Of a DNA stretch of 64,000 nt, positions 14,062 through 22,349 are shown in pieces. The notes under the pieces are model-generated. The model searched no databases. It had not been told where the DNA came from and saw only the letters and a program-made list of their open reading frames with translations. The translations under genes and the position numbers were made by a program. The stretch lies in assembly GCF_003725775.1 (NCBI RefSeq), contig NZ_RJSG01000001.1, positions 650,746 through 714,745 of the forward strand, given 5' to 3'. Within the stretch, counting starts at the first letter, position 1. Each line of letters begins with the position of its first letter. This DNA comes from Nocardioides marmorisolisilvae. GTDB lineage: Bacteria > Actinomycetota > Actinomycetes > Propionibacteriales > Nocardioidaceae.

Positions 14062-15285
14062 ATGGAGATGACAGCCGTGGAGACCACCGAGCCCAGCCAA
14101 GAGTTCCAGCCCCAGCCCGGGCCTGAGCCCCGAACGCGGCGTTACCGCGGGCGTGCGACCGTCGCCGCACTGGGACTGCTCGCCTCGAGCGCCGTGGTCG
14201 GCTCGGTCTACGCCGTCCACCACCACGGTCCGCCGCCGACGTCGTCAGCGCAGCGCAGTCCGTACGTCGCCGAGCAGGCCGGCGGCTGGGGCGGCTACTC
14301 GACCCAGCAGCTCCAGCCCTACTCGCGGCAGTACTCGGACCAGCCGTACACGGGTCAGCAGGGCACGACGACCACGGCAGCCGAGACCGCGTCCGACGCC
14401 AGCTCGAGCCAGTCCGTCGGCATCGTCGAGATCACCTCGACCCTGGCGAACGGCGCCGCCAAGGGCACCGGCCTGGTCCTGAGCGCGGATGGCACCATCG
14501 TCACCAACCACCACGTCGTCGCCGGCGCGACCTCGATCAAGGTCACCGTCGTCTCGACCGGGAAGACCTACACCGCGACCTTCCTCGGGGCGGACGCCAC
14601 GCACGACGTCGCGGTCCTCAAGCTCCAGGGTGCTTCCGGTCTGACCCCGGCATCGTTCGCCTCGAGCGCCGCCGCGGTCGGCGACGCGGTGACGGCGGTG
14701 GGCGACGCCGGTGGTGACGGCGGATCCCTCACGGCGTCGCCGGGCACCGTCACCGGGGTCGACCAGAGCATCACCGTCCAGGACGACAACGGGGGTTCGT
14801 CGAGGCTCTCCGGCCTCATCGAGCTGCACGCCTACGTCGTCCCGGGCGACTCGGGTGGGGCCGTGCTGAACAAGAGCGGCGACGTGGTCGGGATGAACGT
14901 CGCCGCCTCCAGCGGATCGCGGGACGTCACCGGCTACGCGATCCCGATCGCCCAGGTGCGTTCGATCGCCGCGCAGATCATCGCCGGCAACGCCAGCGCG
15001 GACGTGAAGATCGGCTACAGCGGCTACCTGGGCGTCGAGCTGTCCGCCGCGAGCAACGAGCCGGTCGTCGCCGGCGTCGAGTCCGGAGGCGCCGCTGCAG
15101 ACGCCGGCATCAAGGCCGGCGACACCATCACCCGGGTGAACGGGGTCGCCGTCACCAGTGCTGAGCAGCTGCACGACCTCATCGCGGCGAAGTCGCCCGG
15201 GGACCGGGTGTATGTCTCGTGGAAGACGAGCGCCGGGGTCTCGCACTCCGCGACGGTGACGTTGGGGAGTGGGCCGGTGGCCTGA
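14062..15285 (+). CDS. Membrane-anchored trypsin-like protease with PDZ domain (HtrA-like)
   Basis: A 407-aa protein: a short cytoplasmic N terminus, one membrane span (about 33-52), a Gln/Tyr/Ser-rich linker to about 115, a chymotrypsin-fold protease and a C-terminal PDZ domain (about 310-400). The triad is H151 (TNHHVV), D182 (THDVAVL) and S264 (PGDSGG). It should act outside the membrane in protein quality control or signalling. ATG 14062 is preceded by GGTGAGG; an in-frame ATG six bases on is an alternative. A bidirectional terminator follows. Confidence 0.9.
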   Translation: MEMTAVETTEPSQEFQPQPGPEPRTRRYRGRATVAALGLLASSAVVGSVYAVHHHGPPPTSSAQRSPYVAEQAGGWGGYSTQQLQPYSRQYSDQPYTGQQGTTTTAAETASDASSSQSVGIVEITSTLANGAAKGTGLVLSADGTIVTNHHVVAGATSIKVTVVSTGKTYTATFLGADATHDVAVLKLQGASGLTPASFASSAAAVGDAVTAVGDAGGDGGSLTASPGTVTGVDQSITVQDDNGGSSRLSGLIELHAYVVPGDSGGAVLNKSGDVVGMNVAASSGSRDVTGYAIPIAQVRSIAAQIIAGNASADVKIGYSGYLGVELSAASNEPVVAGVESGGAAADAGIKAGDTITRVNGVAVTSAEQLHDLIAAKSPGDRVYVSWKTSAGVSHSATVTLGSGPVA

Positions 15286-15296
15286 CATCGGCATCG

Positions 15297-15332
15297 AAAA
15301 GCCCCCGAAGGTTCGACCTTCGGGGGCTTTTC
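15297..15332. terminator. Bidirectional terminator
   Basis: AAAAGCCCCCGAAGG pairs with CCTTCGGGGGCTTTT around TTCGA, with T tracts on both strands. It separates the protease gene from the convergent tRNA-Arg. Confidence 0.9.
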
Positions 15333-15338
15333 CGTCTG

Positions 15339-15411
15339 CGCGCCCGTAGGGATTCGAACCCCAAACCTTCTGATCCGTAGTCAGATGCTCTATCCGTTGA
15401 GCTACGGGCGC
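15339..15411 (-). tRNA. tRNA-Arg (ACG), regular copy
   Basis: On the minus strand, acceptor GCGCCCG pairs with CGGGCGC, D arm GCTC/GAGC, anticodon stem TCTGA/TCAGA with loop CTACGGA (anticodon ACG), T arm TGGGG-TTCGAAT-CCCTA, discriminator G. CCA is not encoded. All arms are regular, in contrast to the Arg(ACG) copy at 3761. Confidence 0.95.
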
Positions 15412-15672
15412 TCGTCCCTGCGCCGCAGGAACCCGGCAATGTTAGCGGAGCGCGAGCAGGAGCAGAAATCGGGCAGCGCTCAGTGACCCCGGCCACCACT
15501 GGAACGATCCAATAGGTGGGGCCGGAGCGCACAGTTACAGTCGAACAATTCGATCGTCTGCAACGGCGCTGCCGATCGCGCACACACCAACTTCCAAATC
15601 CGTCGATGCGCTCGACGGCCGGTGCGCACCATCGCCTCGGGCGACGCGCCGCGATCGAAGGGGACCACCTGC
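15412..15672. other. Divergent promoter region of tRNA-Arg and pckG
   Basis: About 260 nt without a gene. On the minus strand TAACAT near 15438 could be the tRNA -10. On the plus strand TACAGT near 15535 could be the pckG -10, leaving a leader of about 130 nt. No riboswitch was recognised. Confidence 0.4.
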
Positions 15673-17499
15673 ATGACCGCCACTGCGCCCATTTCAAACG
15701 AGACTGCTGCGCCCACCACCCGCGAGGACATCCTCGCCTGGGTCACCGAGGTCGCCGAGCTCACCCAGCCGGACTCGATCCACTGGTGCACCGGCTCCGA
15801 CGAGGAGTGGACCGAGCTGACCGACTTCCTGGTCGGCACCGGCACCTTCATCCAGCTGGACGAGAGCAAGAAGCCGAACTCGTTCTACGCAGCCTCCGAC
15901 CCCACGGACGTGGCACGCGTCGAGGACAAGACCTTCATCTGCTCGGTCGACGAGAAGGACTGCGGGCCCACCAACAACTGGATGGACCCGAACGCGATGA
16001 AGGACATCATGCGCGGGCTCTACGCCGGCTGCATGCGCGGTCGCACCATGTACGTCATCCCCTTCGTGATGGGCCACCTCGAGGCCGACAAGCCGATGTT
16101 CGGCATCGAGATCACCGACTCGGCGTACGTCGTCGCGTCGATGCGCGTGATGGCCCGGATGGGCAGCAACGTGCTGCGCAAGCTCGAGGAGACCGGCGCG
16201 ACCTACGTCCCGGCGCTGCACTCGGTGGGCCACCCGCTGGCCGAGGGCGAGGCCGACGTCGCCTGGCCGTGCAACGACACCAAGTACATCGTCCAGTTCC
16301 CCGAGGAGCGGATGATCTGGAGCTTCGGTTCGGGCTACGGCGGCAACGCGCTGCTCGGCAAGAAGTGCTACGCGCTGCGCATCGCCTCGGTGATGGCGCG
16401 TGACGAGGGCTGGATGGCCGAGCACATGCTCATCCTCAAGCTGACCTCGCCGGTCGGGGTCGTGAAGTACGTCGCCGCCGCCTTCCCGAGCGCCTGCGGC
16501 AAGACCAACCTGGCGATGCTCGAGCCGACCATCCCGGGCTGGAAGGTCGAGGCGATCGGCGACGACATCGCCTGGATGCGCATCGGCGAGGACGGCCGCC
16601 TGTGGGCCGTGAACCCGGAGTTCGGCTTCTTCGGCGTGGCCCCGGGCACCAACGAGCACACCAACCCGAACGCGATGAAGACGATCAACAAGGGCAACTC
16701 GGTCTTCACCAACGTCGCGCTGACCGAGGACGGCGACGTCTGGTGGGAGGGCCTGGAGAACCCGCCGGCGAAGGCCACGTCCTGGAAGGGCGAGCCCTGG
16801 ACGCCGGACAGCGACGAGCTGTCCAGCCACCCCAACAGCCGTTACTGCACCCCGATCAAGCAGTGCGACATGCTCGCCGCCCAGTACGACGACCCGCGCG
16901 GAGTCCCGATCGACGCCATCCTGTTCGGTGGCCGTCGCAAGACGACGATCCCGCTGGTCTCCGAGGCCCGCGACTGGACCCACGGCACCTTCCTCGGCGC
17001 GACGCTGTCGTCGGAGACCACCGCTGCCGCGGTCGGTCAGGTCGGCGTCGTCCGCCGCGACCCGATGGCGATGATCCCGTTCATCGGCTACAACGCCGGC
17101 GACTACTTCAGCCACTGGATCAACATGGGCAAGGACAACGACGCGTCCAAGATGCCCAAGATCTTCTACGTGAACTGGTTCCGCCTCGACGAGGACGGCA
17201 CGTTCCTGTGGCCGGGCTTCGGCGAGAACAGCCGGGTGCTCAAGTGGATCATCGAGCGCATCGACGGTCAGGCCGCCGCGATCGAGACCCCGATCGGTCA
17301 CGTGCCGGCGCCGGGATCCTTCGACATCGACGGCCTGGAGATGACCGAGGCGCAGCTGGCCGAGGCGCTCAAGGTCGACGTCGAGGAGTGGAAGGCCGAG
17401 ATCCCGCAGATCCAGGAGTGGTTCGAGAAGTTCGGCGACGACCTGCCGGCCGTTCTCTGGACCGAGCTCGACGGCCTCAAGGCCCGCCTGGGCCTCTGA
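15673..17499 (+). CDS. pckG: Phosphoenolpyruvate carboxykinase (GTP)
   Basis: A 608-aa GTP-type PEPCK, the usual family length. It converts oxaloacetate and GTP to phosphoenolpyruvate, CO2 and GDP in gluconeogenesis. The P-loop-like kinase motif is [14 protein letters not shown]; Mn and substrate residues are in [19 protein letters not shown] and the GDDIAWM block; the guanine-binding [13 protein letters not shown] lies near the end. Start ATG 15673 is preceded by a purine-rich GAAGGGG. It is a single gene with its own terminator. Confidence 0.97.
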   Translation: MTATAPISNETAAPTTREDILAWVTEVAELTQPDSIHWCTGSDEEWTELTDFLVGTGTFIQLDESKKPNSFYAASDPTDVARVEDKTFICSVDEKDCGPTNNWMDPNAMKDIMRGLYAGCMRGRTMYVIPFVMGHLEADKPMFGIEITDSAYVVASMRVMARMGSNVLRKLEETGATYVPALHSVGHPLAEGEADVAWPCNDTKYIVQFPEERMIWSFGSGYGGNALLGKKCYALRIASVMARDEGWMAEHMLILKLTSPVGVVKYVAAAFPSACGKTNLAMLEPTIPGWKVEAIGDDIAWMRIGEDGRLWAVNPEFGFFGVAPGTNEHTNPNAMKTINKGNSVFTNVALTEDGDVWWEGLENPPAKATSWKGEPWTPDSDELSSHPNSRYCTPIKQCDMLAAQYDDPRGVPIDAILFGGRRKTTIPLVSEARDWTHGTFLGATLSSETTAAAVGQVGVVRRDPMAMIPFIGYNAGDYFSHWINMGKDNDASKMPKIFYVNWFRLDEDGTFLWPGFGENSRVLKWIIERIDGQAAAIETPIGHVPAPGSFDIDGLEMTEAQLAEALKVDVEEWKAEIPQIQEWFEKFGDDLPAVLWTELDGLKARLGL

Positions 17500-17500
17500 G

Positions 17501-17517
17501 GTTCGACCGGCTCAACC
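17501..17517 (+). repeat. Dispersed 17-bp repeat (diverged copy)
   Basis: GTTCGACCGGCTCAACC, one of several copies of a TTTCGACAGGCTCAACC-like element in this window, here between pckG and its terminator. Confidence 0.5.
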
Positions 17518-17525
17518 AGCCAGTG

Positions 17526-17568
17526 ATGCAGGGCCGCACCCGCACGGGTGCGGCCCTGCATGCTTTTT
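17526..17568 (+). terminator. Rho-independent terminator of pckG
   Basis: ATGCAGGGCCGCACC pairs with the mirrored GGTGCGGCCCTGCAT, followed by GCTTTTT. Confidence 0.9.
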
Positions 17569-17592
17569 CACCGCGGGTTCTGTGTCCGATAT

Positions 17593-17606
17593 TGCAGGTT
17601 TCTGCG
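17593..17606 (+). promoter_or_regulatory. Operator-like motif at the regulator promoter
   Basis: TGCAGGTTTCTGCG, 11 nt before the regulator start and overlapping its GATAGT -10 region. It matches 10 of 14 bases of TGCAAGTTCATGCA at 19045, upstream of the secreted-peptide gene. Confidence 0.45.
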
Positions 17607-17617
17607 ATAGTCCTCAG

Positions 17618-18646
17618 ATGAGCACCGAGTTCGACAGCGCGCACCGGGAGCTGCTGCAGAACGATGCAGGCGCGCTCTACCAGAAGATCGTGCTCGAGGG
17701 CTCGATCAGCCAGGACGACGAGCGGATCGTGGCCGGAGGCCCCGAGACCGACAACTTCGCCTTCCTGCTCGACCTCGGCCTGCTCGCCCTCGACCCGTCG
17801 ACCGCGAGCTACCTTCCCGTCGATCCGGCCATCGTGCAGTCCCGCGTCGTCGCCCCGATGGGCCAGCGCGCCGCCGAGCTGCTCGCCGAGTCGACCGGCT
17901 GGGCGACGACCTTCGCCGACCTGGGCCTCGCCTACCGGCGTACCGCGCCGGCCGACGTACCGATCGTGGAGCTGCGCGGACGGCCGAACATCAACCGGTT
18001 CCTCACGGCCACGGTGGGAGACGCCCAGGAGGAGCTCCTCACCGCACAGCCGGACGGCGCTCGCCCTCAGGCTGTCCTCGAGGTGGCGATCGAGCGCGAC
18101 CGTCGTGCGCTGGGCCGAGGCGTGAAGATGCGCACGCTGTACCAGCACTCCGCGCGCCGCAGCGTCGCCACGCGTGAGTACGTCGAGGAGGTGACCCAGG
18201 TGGGTGCCGAGGTGCGCACGCTCGACGAGTTCTTCAACAAGCTGATCGTCGTCGACCGACGGCTGGCGGTCGTGCCCAGCGCCCAGGACTCCGAGATCGC
18301 GGTCGTCATCCACGACGCCAACATGGTGGCCTACCTCGTCGACATCTTCGAGCGGTTCTGGGAGAGAGCCCGCCCGTACGCCGACCGCGACGTCTCGACC
18401 GAGCGCGGGATCGCCGAGGACGTCCACAAGATGACGGTGCGGATGCTCGTCGAGGGCCACAGCGACCACGCCAGCGCCAAGAGGGTCGGCGTGAGCACCC
18501 GCACCTACGCCGGCTACGTCGCCTCGCTCAAGGCCGAGTACGGCGTGGAGACCCGGTTCCAGCTCGGCCACGCGATCGGCCAGCAGGAGCTGCGCGAGAA
18601 CGCGCGCGAGGGGACGCCGGGGAGCACGACCTCCACCCAGGAGTGA
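17618..18646 (+). CDS. TrmB/LuxR-like helix-turn-helix regulator
   Basis: A 342-aa protein. The N-terminal 70 residues (LYQKIVLEGSISQDDERI, LLDLGLLALDPSTASYLP) resemble the TrmB-type winged helix seen in large actinobacterial LuxR regulators. The middle (about 150-250) is a phospholipase D-like or sensor fold with TLYQHSARRSVATREYV. The C terminus has a helix-turn-helix (VRMLVEGHSDHASAKRVGVSTRTYAGYVASL). The ATG at 17618 is nearly leaderless. It faces a convergent secreted-peptide gene across a terminator and carries an upstream motif shared with that gene, suggesting autoregulation and peptide response. Confidence 0.75.
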   Translation: MSTEFDSAHRELLQNDAGALYQKIVLEGSISQDDERIVAGGPETDNFAFLLDLGLLALDPSTASYLPVDPAIVQSRVVAPMGQRAAELLAESTGWATTFADLGLAYRRTAPADVPIVELRGRPNINRFLTATVGDAQEELLTAQPDGARPQAVLEVAIERDRRALGRGVKMRTLYQHSARRSVATREYVEEVTQVGAEVRTLDEFFNKLIVVDRRLAVVPSAQDSEIAVVIHDANMVAYLVDIFERFWERARPYADRDVSTERGIAEDVHKMTVRMLVEGHSDHASAKRVGVSTRTYAGYVASLKAEYGVETRFQLGHAIGQQELRENAREGTPGSTTSTQE

Positions 18647-18668
18647 GCGACCTCCCCCGGACATGACT

Positions 18669-18700
18669 AGAGCGGAGAGTGGGGGTTCTCTCCGCTCTTG
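18669..18700. terminator. Terminator between regulator and peptide gene
   Basis: AGAGCGGAGA pairs with TCTCCGCTCT around a 10-nt loop; TTG follows on the plus strand and the reverse strand is followed by AGTCATG, so it mainly serves the regulator. Confidence 0.65.
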
Positions 18701-18784
18701 TCACGAGACGGGCCGTGAGGCTTGACGTTCGCCTGGGGGGTGACGTGGACGTCCTCGTCTCGGGTTTTCAGTTGTCCCGCAGGT

Positions 18785-18925
18785 CTACCAACCAGTGTCC
18801 GAGAAGCTCGACACCACGTGGTGGAGATGACTTGCGGGTGCTGCGTCCGCCGGGCCCGAGCCCCCGGCGAAGATGGTGGTAGCGAGAACTGCGGCCGCTC
18901 CCAAGCGAACTAGGTACTTGCGCAT
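18785..18925 (-). CDS. 46-aa secreted peptide precursor
   Basis: Minus-strand ATG at 18925, TAG at 18787-18785. The product starts MRKYLVRLGAAAVLATTIFA, a typical signal peptide with a basic N region and hydrophobic core. A signal-peptidase site near ADA-AP (about residue 28) would leave roughly APASHLHHVVSSFSDTGW. A Shine-Dalgarno (AAAGGGAGG) lies about 9 nt upstream. Codons such as CTA, GTT, TTG and AGT are less GC-biased than in neighbours. No known family was recognised. The position beside a regulator and the shared motif make a signalling peptide the first hypothesis; a small envelope protein is the alternative. Confidence 0.7.
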   Translation of the reverse strand: MRKYLVRLGAAAVLATTIFAGGSGPADAAPASHLHHVVSSFSDTGW

Positions 18926-18945
18926 CAGACGAGTCCTCCCTTTGT

Positions 18946-18969
18946 CCGATCACCAAGGGGTGCGATCGG
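18946..18969. promoter_or_regulatory. Inverted repeat in the peptide leader
   Basis: CCGATC and GATCGG flank a partly symmetric 12-nt core, 21 nt upstream of the peptide ATG. It could be an operator or a leader hairpin near the ribosome-binding site. Confidence 0.4.
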
Positions 18970-19019
18970 TGTCCCTGATTCTTTCGACTCCCACCTGCGG
19001 CGGGAAGTAGACCAGTTAC

Positions 19020-19058
19020 CTCATGAACCTGCACTGCACCTTCCTGCAAGTTCATGCA
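19020..19058. promoter_or_regulatory. Paired operator-like motifs upstream of the peptide gene
   Basis: TGCAAGTTCATGCA on the plus strand (19045-19058) and TGCAGGTTCATGAG on the minus strand (19020-19033) form an inverted pair whose arms CATGAACCTGCA and TGCAAGTTCATG match at 11 of 12 positions. A related motif is in the regulator promoter at 17593. Confidence 0.5.
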
Positions 19059-19098
19059 ACAACCCTGCCCCCGCGTGCAATTGCTCAAACATGCAAGA

Positions 19099-19125
19099 AC
19101 CCCGCCCGGTTCGGGCGGGGTTCCT
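19099..19125. terminator. Terminator of tRNA-Ser(GCT)
   Basis: AACCCCGCCCG and CGGGCGGGGTT form a strong stem around a 3-nt loop, just downstream of the minus-strand tRNA. Confidence 0.75.
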
Positions 19126-19135
19126 GGTAGACCAC

Positions 19136-19229
19136 TGGCGGAGGTGGAGGGATTTGAACCCTCGATGGGGTTTTAGCCCCAAACCCGCTTAGCAGGCGGG
19201 CGCCATAGACCGGACTAGGCGACACCTCC
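19136..19229 (-). tRNA. tRNA-Ser (GCT)
   Basis: Minus strand: acceptor GGAGGTG pairs with CACCTCC, anticodon stem CCCGC/GCGGG with loop CTGCTAA (anticodon GCT), a long variable arm, discriminator G and encoded CCA (19138-19136). Confidence 0.95.
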
Positions 19230-19300
19230 CCGACAGCGAGGGAAAGGTTACCCACCGCTGAGGTCCCGCGGGAAATCGGGCCTGCCAACTCCGAACGGGG

Positions 19301-19762
19301 TCAGAGCCGGCGGTAGCCGTGGCCGGTGTCGAGGCGCCGCTGGAGCTCGTCGACGAACTCCTCCTGGTCGCCCTCGATCAGGGCCACCGGGATCGTTGTC
19401 GACCTGCCGTCGCGCAGGCGGAGCAGCACGCACTCGGACCCGGCGACCACGGCCGTGGTGAGGTCCTCGACCTCGGTCCAACGCGCCTGCGCCGCCCCCG
19501 CACCGCGGACGAAGCGGACCTGGTAGCCGGTGTCGTCGACCCGGACGACGTACCAGCGGCGGCCCAGGAAGAAAGCCGACGCGACGATCCCCACGACCAC
19601 CAGGATGACGACCGCGCTGAGCACGTCACCGGGAAGCTTGAACGCCACCACGACCACCGTCATCACCAGCAGGGTGACGCCGACCGCCGCCAGGAACGTG
19701 CCCATCAACCGGGCGCGGAGCTGAGGAGCGAGGCCGTACTCGCGCGGTTCGGTGGTGCTCAT
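19301..19762 (-). CDS. Membrane protein with PH-like domain
   Basis: A 153-aa protein: short N terminus, two membrane spans (about 20-42 and 47-67), then a soluble domain beginning WYVVRVDDTGYQVRFVRGAG and ending EEFVDELQRRLD that looks like a bacterial PH domain. Function is unknown; such small proteins are frequent in actinobacterial membranes. It is divergent from the next gene with no partner. Confidence 0.7.
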   Translation of the reverse strand: MSTTEPREYGLAPQLRARLMGTFLAAVGVTLLVMTVVVVAFKLPGDVLSAVVILVVVGIVASAFFLGRRWYVVRVDDTGYQVRFVRGAGAAQARWTEVEDLTTAVVAGSECVLLRLRDGRSTTIPVALIEGDQEEFVDELQRRLDTGHGYRRL

Positions 19763-19912
19763 CGTCCGATTACATCGTCGTGGAGTACGCCGACGCGAAT
19801 CGGGGTAGGACTGAAGTCCCGAATCGCGACACGGGTCTTGTTTCGGACTGTGGCCTGGGTCACACTCAGATCTCCACTGTGCACGAACGAAGGCGTGGAA
19901 GGTGGTGGCTCG

Positions 19913-20269
19913 ATGACTCTCGAGTCAGCGATCTCGGAGCTGCGGAGCACCCTGGGAGGGACGCGCTCGGCCTCGAACTGGCGGTTGATGACGCGCAAGC
20001 AGCTCGCCGCGGTCCGCGAGGCGCTCAGCGACGAACGGTTCTCGTCCTGGGACGGCTGGCTCGCCGCGCGCAGCGGTGCCAGCGACCGCGAGCGGCAGCA
20101 GCTCCTCGGGCGCCTCACCGCGCTCGGCGGCGGTCTCCTCGACCGCCTCGACACCGACCGGGTGGCCGCCGAGGTCCGCCGGCTGCTCAACGATGTCGAG
20201 CACTACCGGCAGAAGATGCACGACCTGGTCTACGACTCGGTGTCGATGGAGATCGGCGGCTCGGAGTAG
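19913..20269 (+). CDS. Small helical protein of unknown function
   Basis: A 118-aa, soluble, mainly helical and charged protein (RKQLAAVREALSDERFSSW, VAAEVRRLLNDVEHYRQKMHDL). ATG at 19913 follows GAAGGTGG. I do not recognise the family. It stands alone between a membrane protein and tRNA-Ser(TGA). Confidence 0.65.
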   Translation: MTLESAISELRSTLGGTRSASNWRLMTRKQLAAVREALSDERFSSWDGWLAARSGASDRERQQLLGRLTALGGGLLDRLDTDRVAAEVRRLLNDVEHYRQKMHDLVYDSVSMEIGGSE

Positions 20270-20312
20270 CCCTCGCCTAAACTCATCCCTCGTGCCCGTT
20301 CTGCGGGTGCAC

Positions 20313-20400
20313 GGAGGGGTGCCGGAGTGGCCGATCGGAACCGCCTTGAAAGCGGTCGTAGGGAGACCTACCGCGGGTTCGAATCCCGCCCCCTCTGCCA
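20313..20400 (+). tRNA. tRNA-Ser (TGA)
   Basis: Acceptor GGAGGGG pairs with CCCCTCT, anticodon stem ACCGC/GCGGT with loop CTTGAAA (anticodon TGA), long variable arm (TAGGGAGACCTA hairpin), T arm GCGGG-TTCGAAT-CCCGC, discriminator G, encoded CCA 20398-20400. Confidence 0.95.
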
Positions 20401-20407
20401 GACCGGC

Positions 20408-20629
20408 TCAGTGCTCGAGCACCGCCAGCACGTCACCCTCCTGGATGACGTCGCCGGGCACGACCCGGATCTCGGCGACGGTCCCGGCGACCTCGGCGAG
20501 GACCGGGATCTCCATCTTCATGGACTCCAGCAGGATCACCGTGTCGCCGACGACCACCGGGTCACCGACGGCGACCGGGACCGACAGCACGCTGGCGACC
20601 ATCTCGGCGAGCACCTCGGACGTTGCCAT
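20408..20629 (-). CDS. Biotin/lipoyl-binding carrier protein
   Basis: A 73-aa stand-alone biotinyl domain: VPVAVGDPVVVGDTVILLESMKMEIPV, with the modified lysine in ESMKM, then GTVAEIRVVPGDVIQEGDVLAVLE. The MKM motif indicates biotinylation. It would carry carboxyl groups for an acyl-CoA carboxylase whose other subunits are elsewhere; the carboxylase at 58018 has its own biotin domain. Convergent with tRNA-Ser. Confidence 0.9.
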   Translation of the reverse strand: MATSEVLAEMVASVLSVPVAVGDPVVVGDTVILLESMKMEIPVLAEVAGTVAEIRVVPGDVIQEGDVLAVLEH

Positions 20630-20673
20630 GTCGCGGACGCTACCGCCCCGCGACGGTTACTCGCGCGTTGGGC

Positions 20674-22308
20674 TCAGTGCAGCGCGCGCGTACGACGGGG
20701 TTCGGGACGGTGCGCCTCGGCCTCCTCGTCGCGCCGGGCCCGTCGCCCGTGGCTGCCGGTCAGCGACTGCTCGACCCGGATGACGAGGTACCCGACGACC
20801 GCGCCGACGACGAGGCTGTAGAGACCGCCGAGAGCGACGCTGCGCGCGCCCAGGTCGGAGGAAACCAGCCGGGTCGAGATCGGTGCCGTGGCCGCGACAC
20901 CGAACGCGCAGACCCACCAGCCCTGGCGTCGGCGGGCGCGCATGAACACGCCCCAGATCAGTGCCGGGTAGCCGAGCAGCGCCACGATCGGGTGCGGGAC
21001 CGCCCCCAGGTGGTCGCGGGTGGAGTCGCGGACGTCGTCCATCATGCCGACGAAGTCGCGCGAGCCCCAGTGCGCGATCGCCGCGCTGTAGGCCAGCGCG
21101 AAGACCAGCATCACCACCGCACCGCCCGCGACGACGTACCCGCGGCGGCCGAGGCCGTGCAGGCCGGCGCCGAGCCGGTAGACGAGGGCGAAGGTGCCGA
21201 TCAGGGACAGCACGAGCACGGCGTACCCGAAGCGATCGGCCGCGATGTCGGCATCCTTGTCGACGCCGTAGCCGACGGCTCCGATGGCGCCGACAGCGGC
21301 GATCAGGGACGCGACGACGGCCTCGCGCAGCGCGAGCAGGTAGGTGGCGGCGGGTGTCGTCGCCATCACCGCCAGGGTGGCGCCCATGACGCCGGTGCCG
21401 ACGGCGGCTCCGGCGACCAGCGGGTGCCAGTCGCTGGCGACCGCACCGATCGCGAGCGCGGCGCCGAGACCCGCAGCCCAGAACGGGCGACCCCCGGTGC
21501 GGATGGCGAGGCCCCAGGCCAGGGCGCCGGAGACGACGACCGCGGAGACCTGGCGGACGAGCTCGGGGAGATCCGGCGCGATCCGGACGAGCACGATGCC
21601 GAACGCCCCGAGGAGCAGCAGGACCAGCCAGCCCTCGCCGTCACCTGCGGTGAACCGGTCGACCCCCGTCGACGCCTTCGGCAGTGCGGGCCGGGACGCG
21701 GAGGCAGTCGCGGGCGCAGCGGTACGTGCGTGCGGACGGGCGGTCTGCGCCCGGGCCTCGGCCCGCTTGCGCGCCGGTGTCGCGGCGGTGCGAGCCGCAG
21801 CCTTCGTCTCGGCCAGGGTCGGCGTCTTCCGCGGCTCGGTCCGCACGACCGGAGCGGCAGGGGTCGGGGGTGCGGGAACGGGCGCCGGCACCGCGGGAGC
21901 AGGCGCCGTGGGAGCAGGCGCCGTGGGAGTGACGGCGTGCTCGGGAACCGGGGGTGCGACCTCGGCCCGGCCCTCGACCGGGGTGACCGGGTGCGGACGA
22001 CGAGGGTCGTCGGGCGAGTCCGGCATCGGGGGCAGGTACGGCCTGATGTCGTCGGCGCGCCGGCGGGCCGCCGGCCGGGCCGCGGGACGCTCGCTGGCCG
22101 GGATTCCGGAGTAGCCGGACGGCGACGGCGGACGCGACGCGGGCCGGGCAGCGGGTCGGGCGTGCGTCGGCGCGCCCGAGTGACGCGGCGAAGCGGGGTT
22201 CTCAGGGGTCGCCTTGCGCCAACCCGGAGGCCGGGCCGGGGGTCGCTGCGGCTGCTCCGAGCTTCCCTCGGGCGTGCCCTCAGGAACAGACACCTGGCTC
22301 ACCTTCAC
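20674..22308 (-). CDS. Pro/Ala-rich multi-pass membrane protein
   Basis: A 544-aa protein. The first 230 residues are a disordered, Pro/Ala/Arg-rich cytoplasmic region with short repeats (TAPAPTAPAPAVPAPVPAP). From about 240 there are roughly ten hydrophobic spans (WLVLLLLGAFGIVLV, ALAWGLAIRTG and so on), ending in a basic tail. No transport or enzyme motif is apparent. The composition suggests an actinobacterial envelope protein of unknown role. Confidence 0.7.
   Translation of the reverse strand: MKVSQVSVPEGTPEGSSEQPQRPPARPPGWRKATPENPASPRHSGAPTHARPAARPASRPPSPSGYSGIPASERPAARPAARRRADDIRPYLPPMPDSPDDPRRPHPVTPVEGRAEVAPPVPEHAVTPTAPAPTAPAPAVPAPVPAPPTPAAPVVRTEPRKTPTLAETKAAARTAATPARKRAEARAQTARPHARTAAPATASASRPALPKASTGVDRFTAGDGEGWLVLLLLGAFGIVLVRIAPDLPELVRQVSAVVVSGALAWGLAIRTGGRPFWAAGLGAALAIGAVASDWHPLVAGAAVGTGVMGATLAVMATTPAATYLLALREAVVASLIAAVGAIGAVGYGVDKDADIAADRFGYAVLVLSLIGTFALVYRLGAGLHGLGRRGYVVAGGAVVMLVFALAYSAAIAHWGSRDFVGMMDDVRDSTRDHLGAVPHPIVALLGYPALIWGVFMRARRRQGWWVCAFGVAATAPISTRLVSSDLGARSVALGGLYSLVVGAVVGYLVIRVEQSLTGSHGRRARRDEEAEAHRPEPRRTRALH
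21895..21924 (+). repeat. 15-bp tandem duplication
   Basis: GGGAGCAGGCGCCGT occurs twice in succession and encodes part of the Pro/Ala repeats of the membrane protein. Confidence 0.7.
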
Positions 22309-22349
22309 CTGCAGAACTCACGAAATCGACATCGGAGACTATCAACGGG

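Noticed and set aside
18768-19088. 106-codon minus-strand frame around the secreted peptide
   Set aside because: It is in another frame, lacks a ribosome site and any feature; the 46-codon frame has a Shine-Dalgarno and signal peptide.
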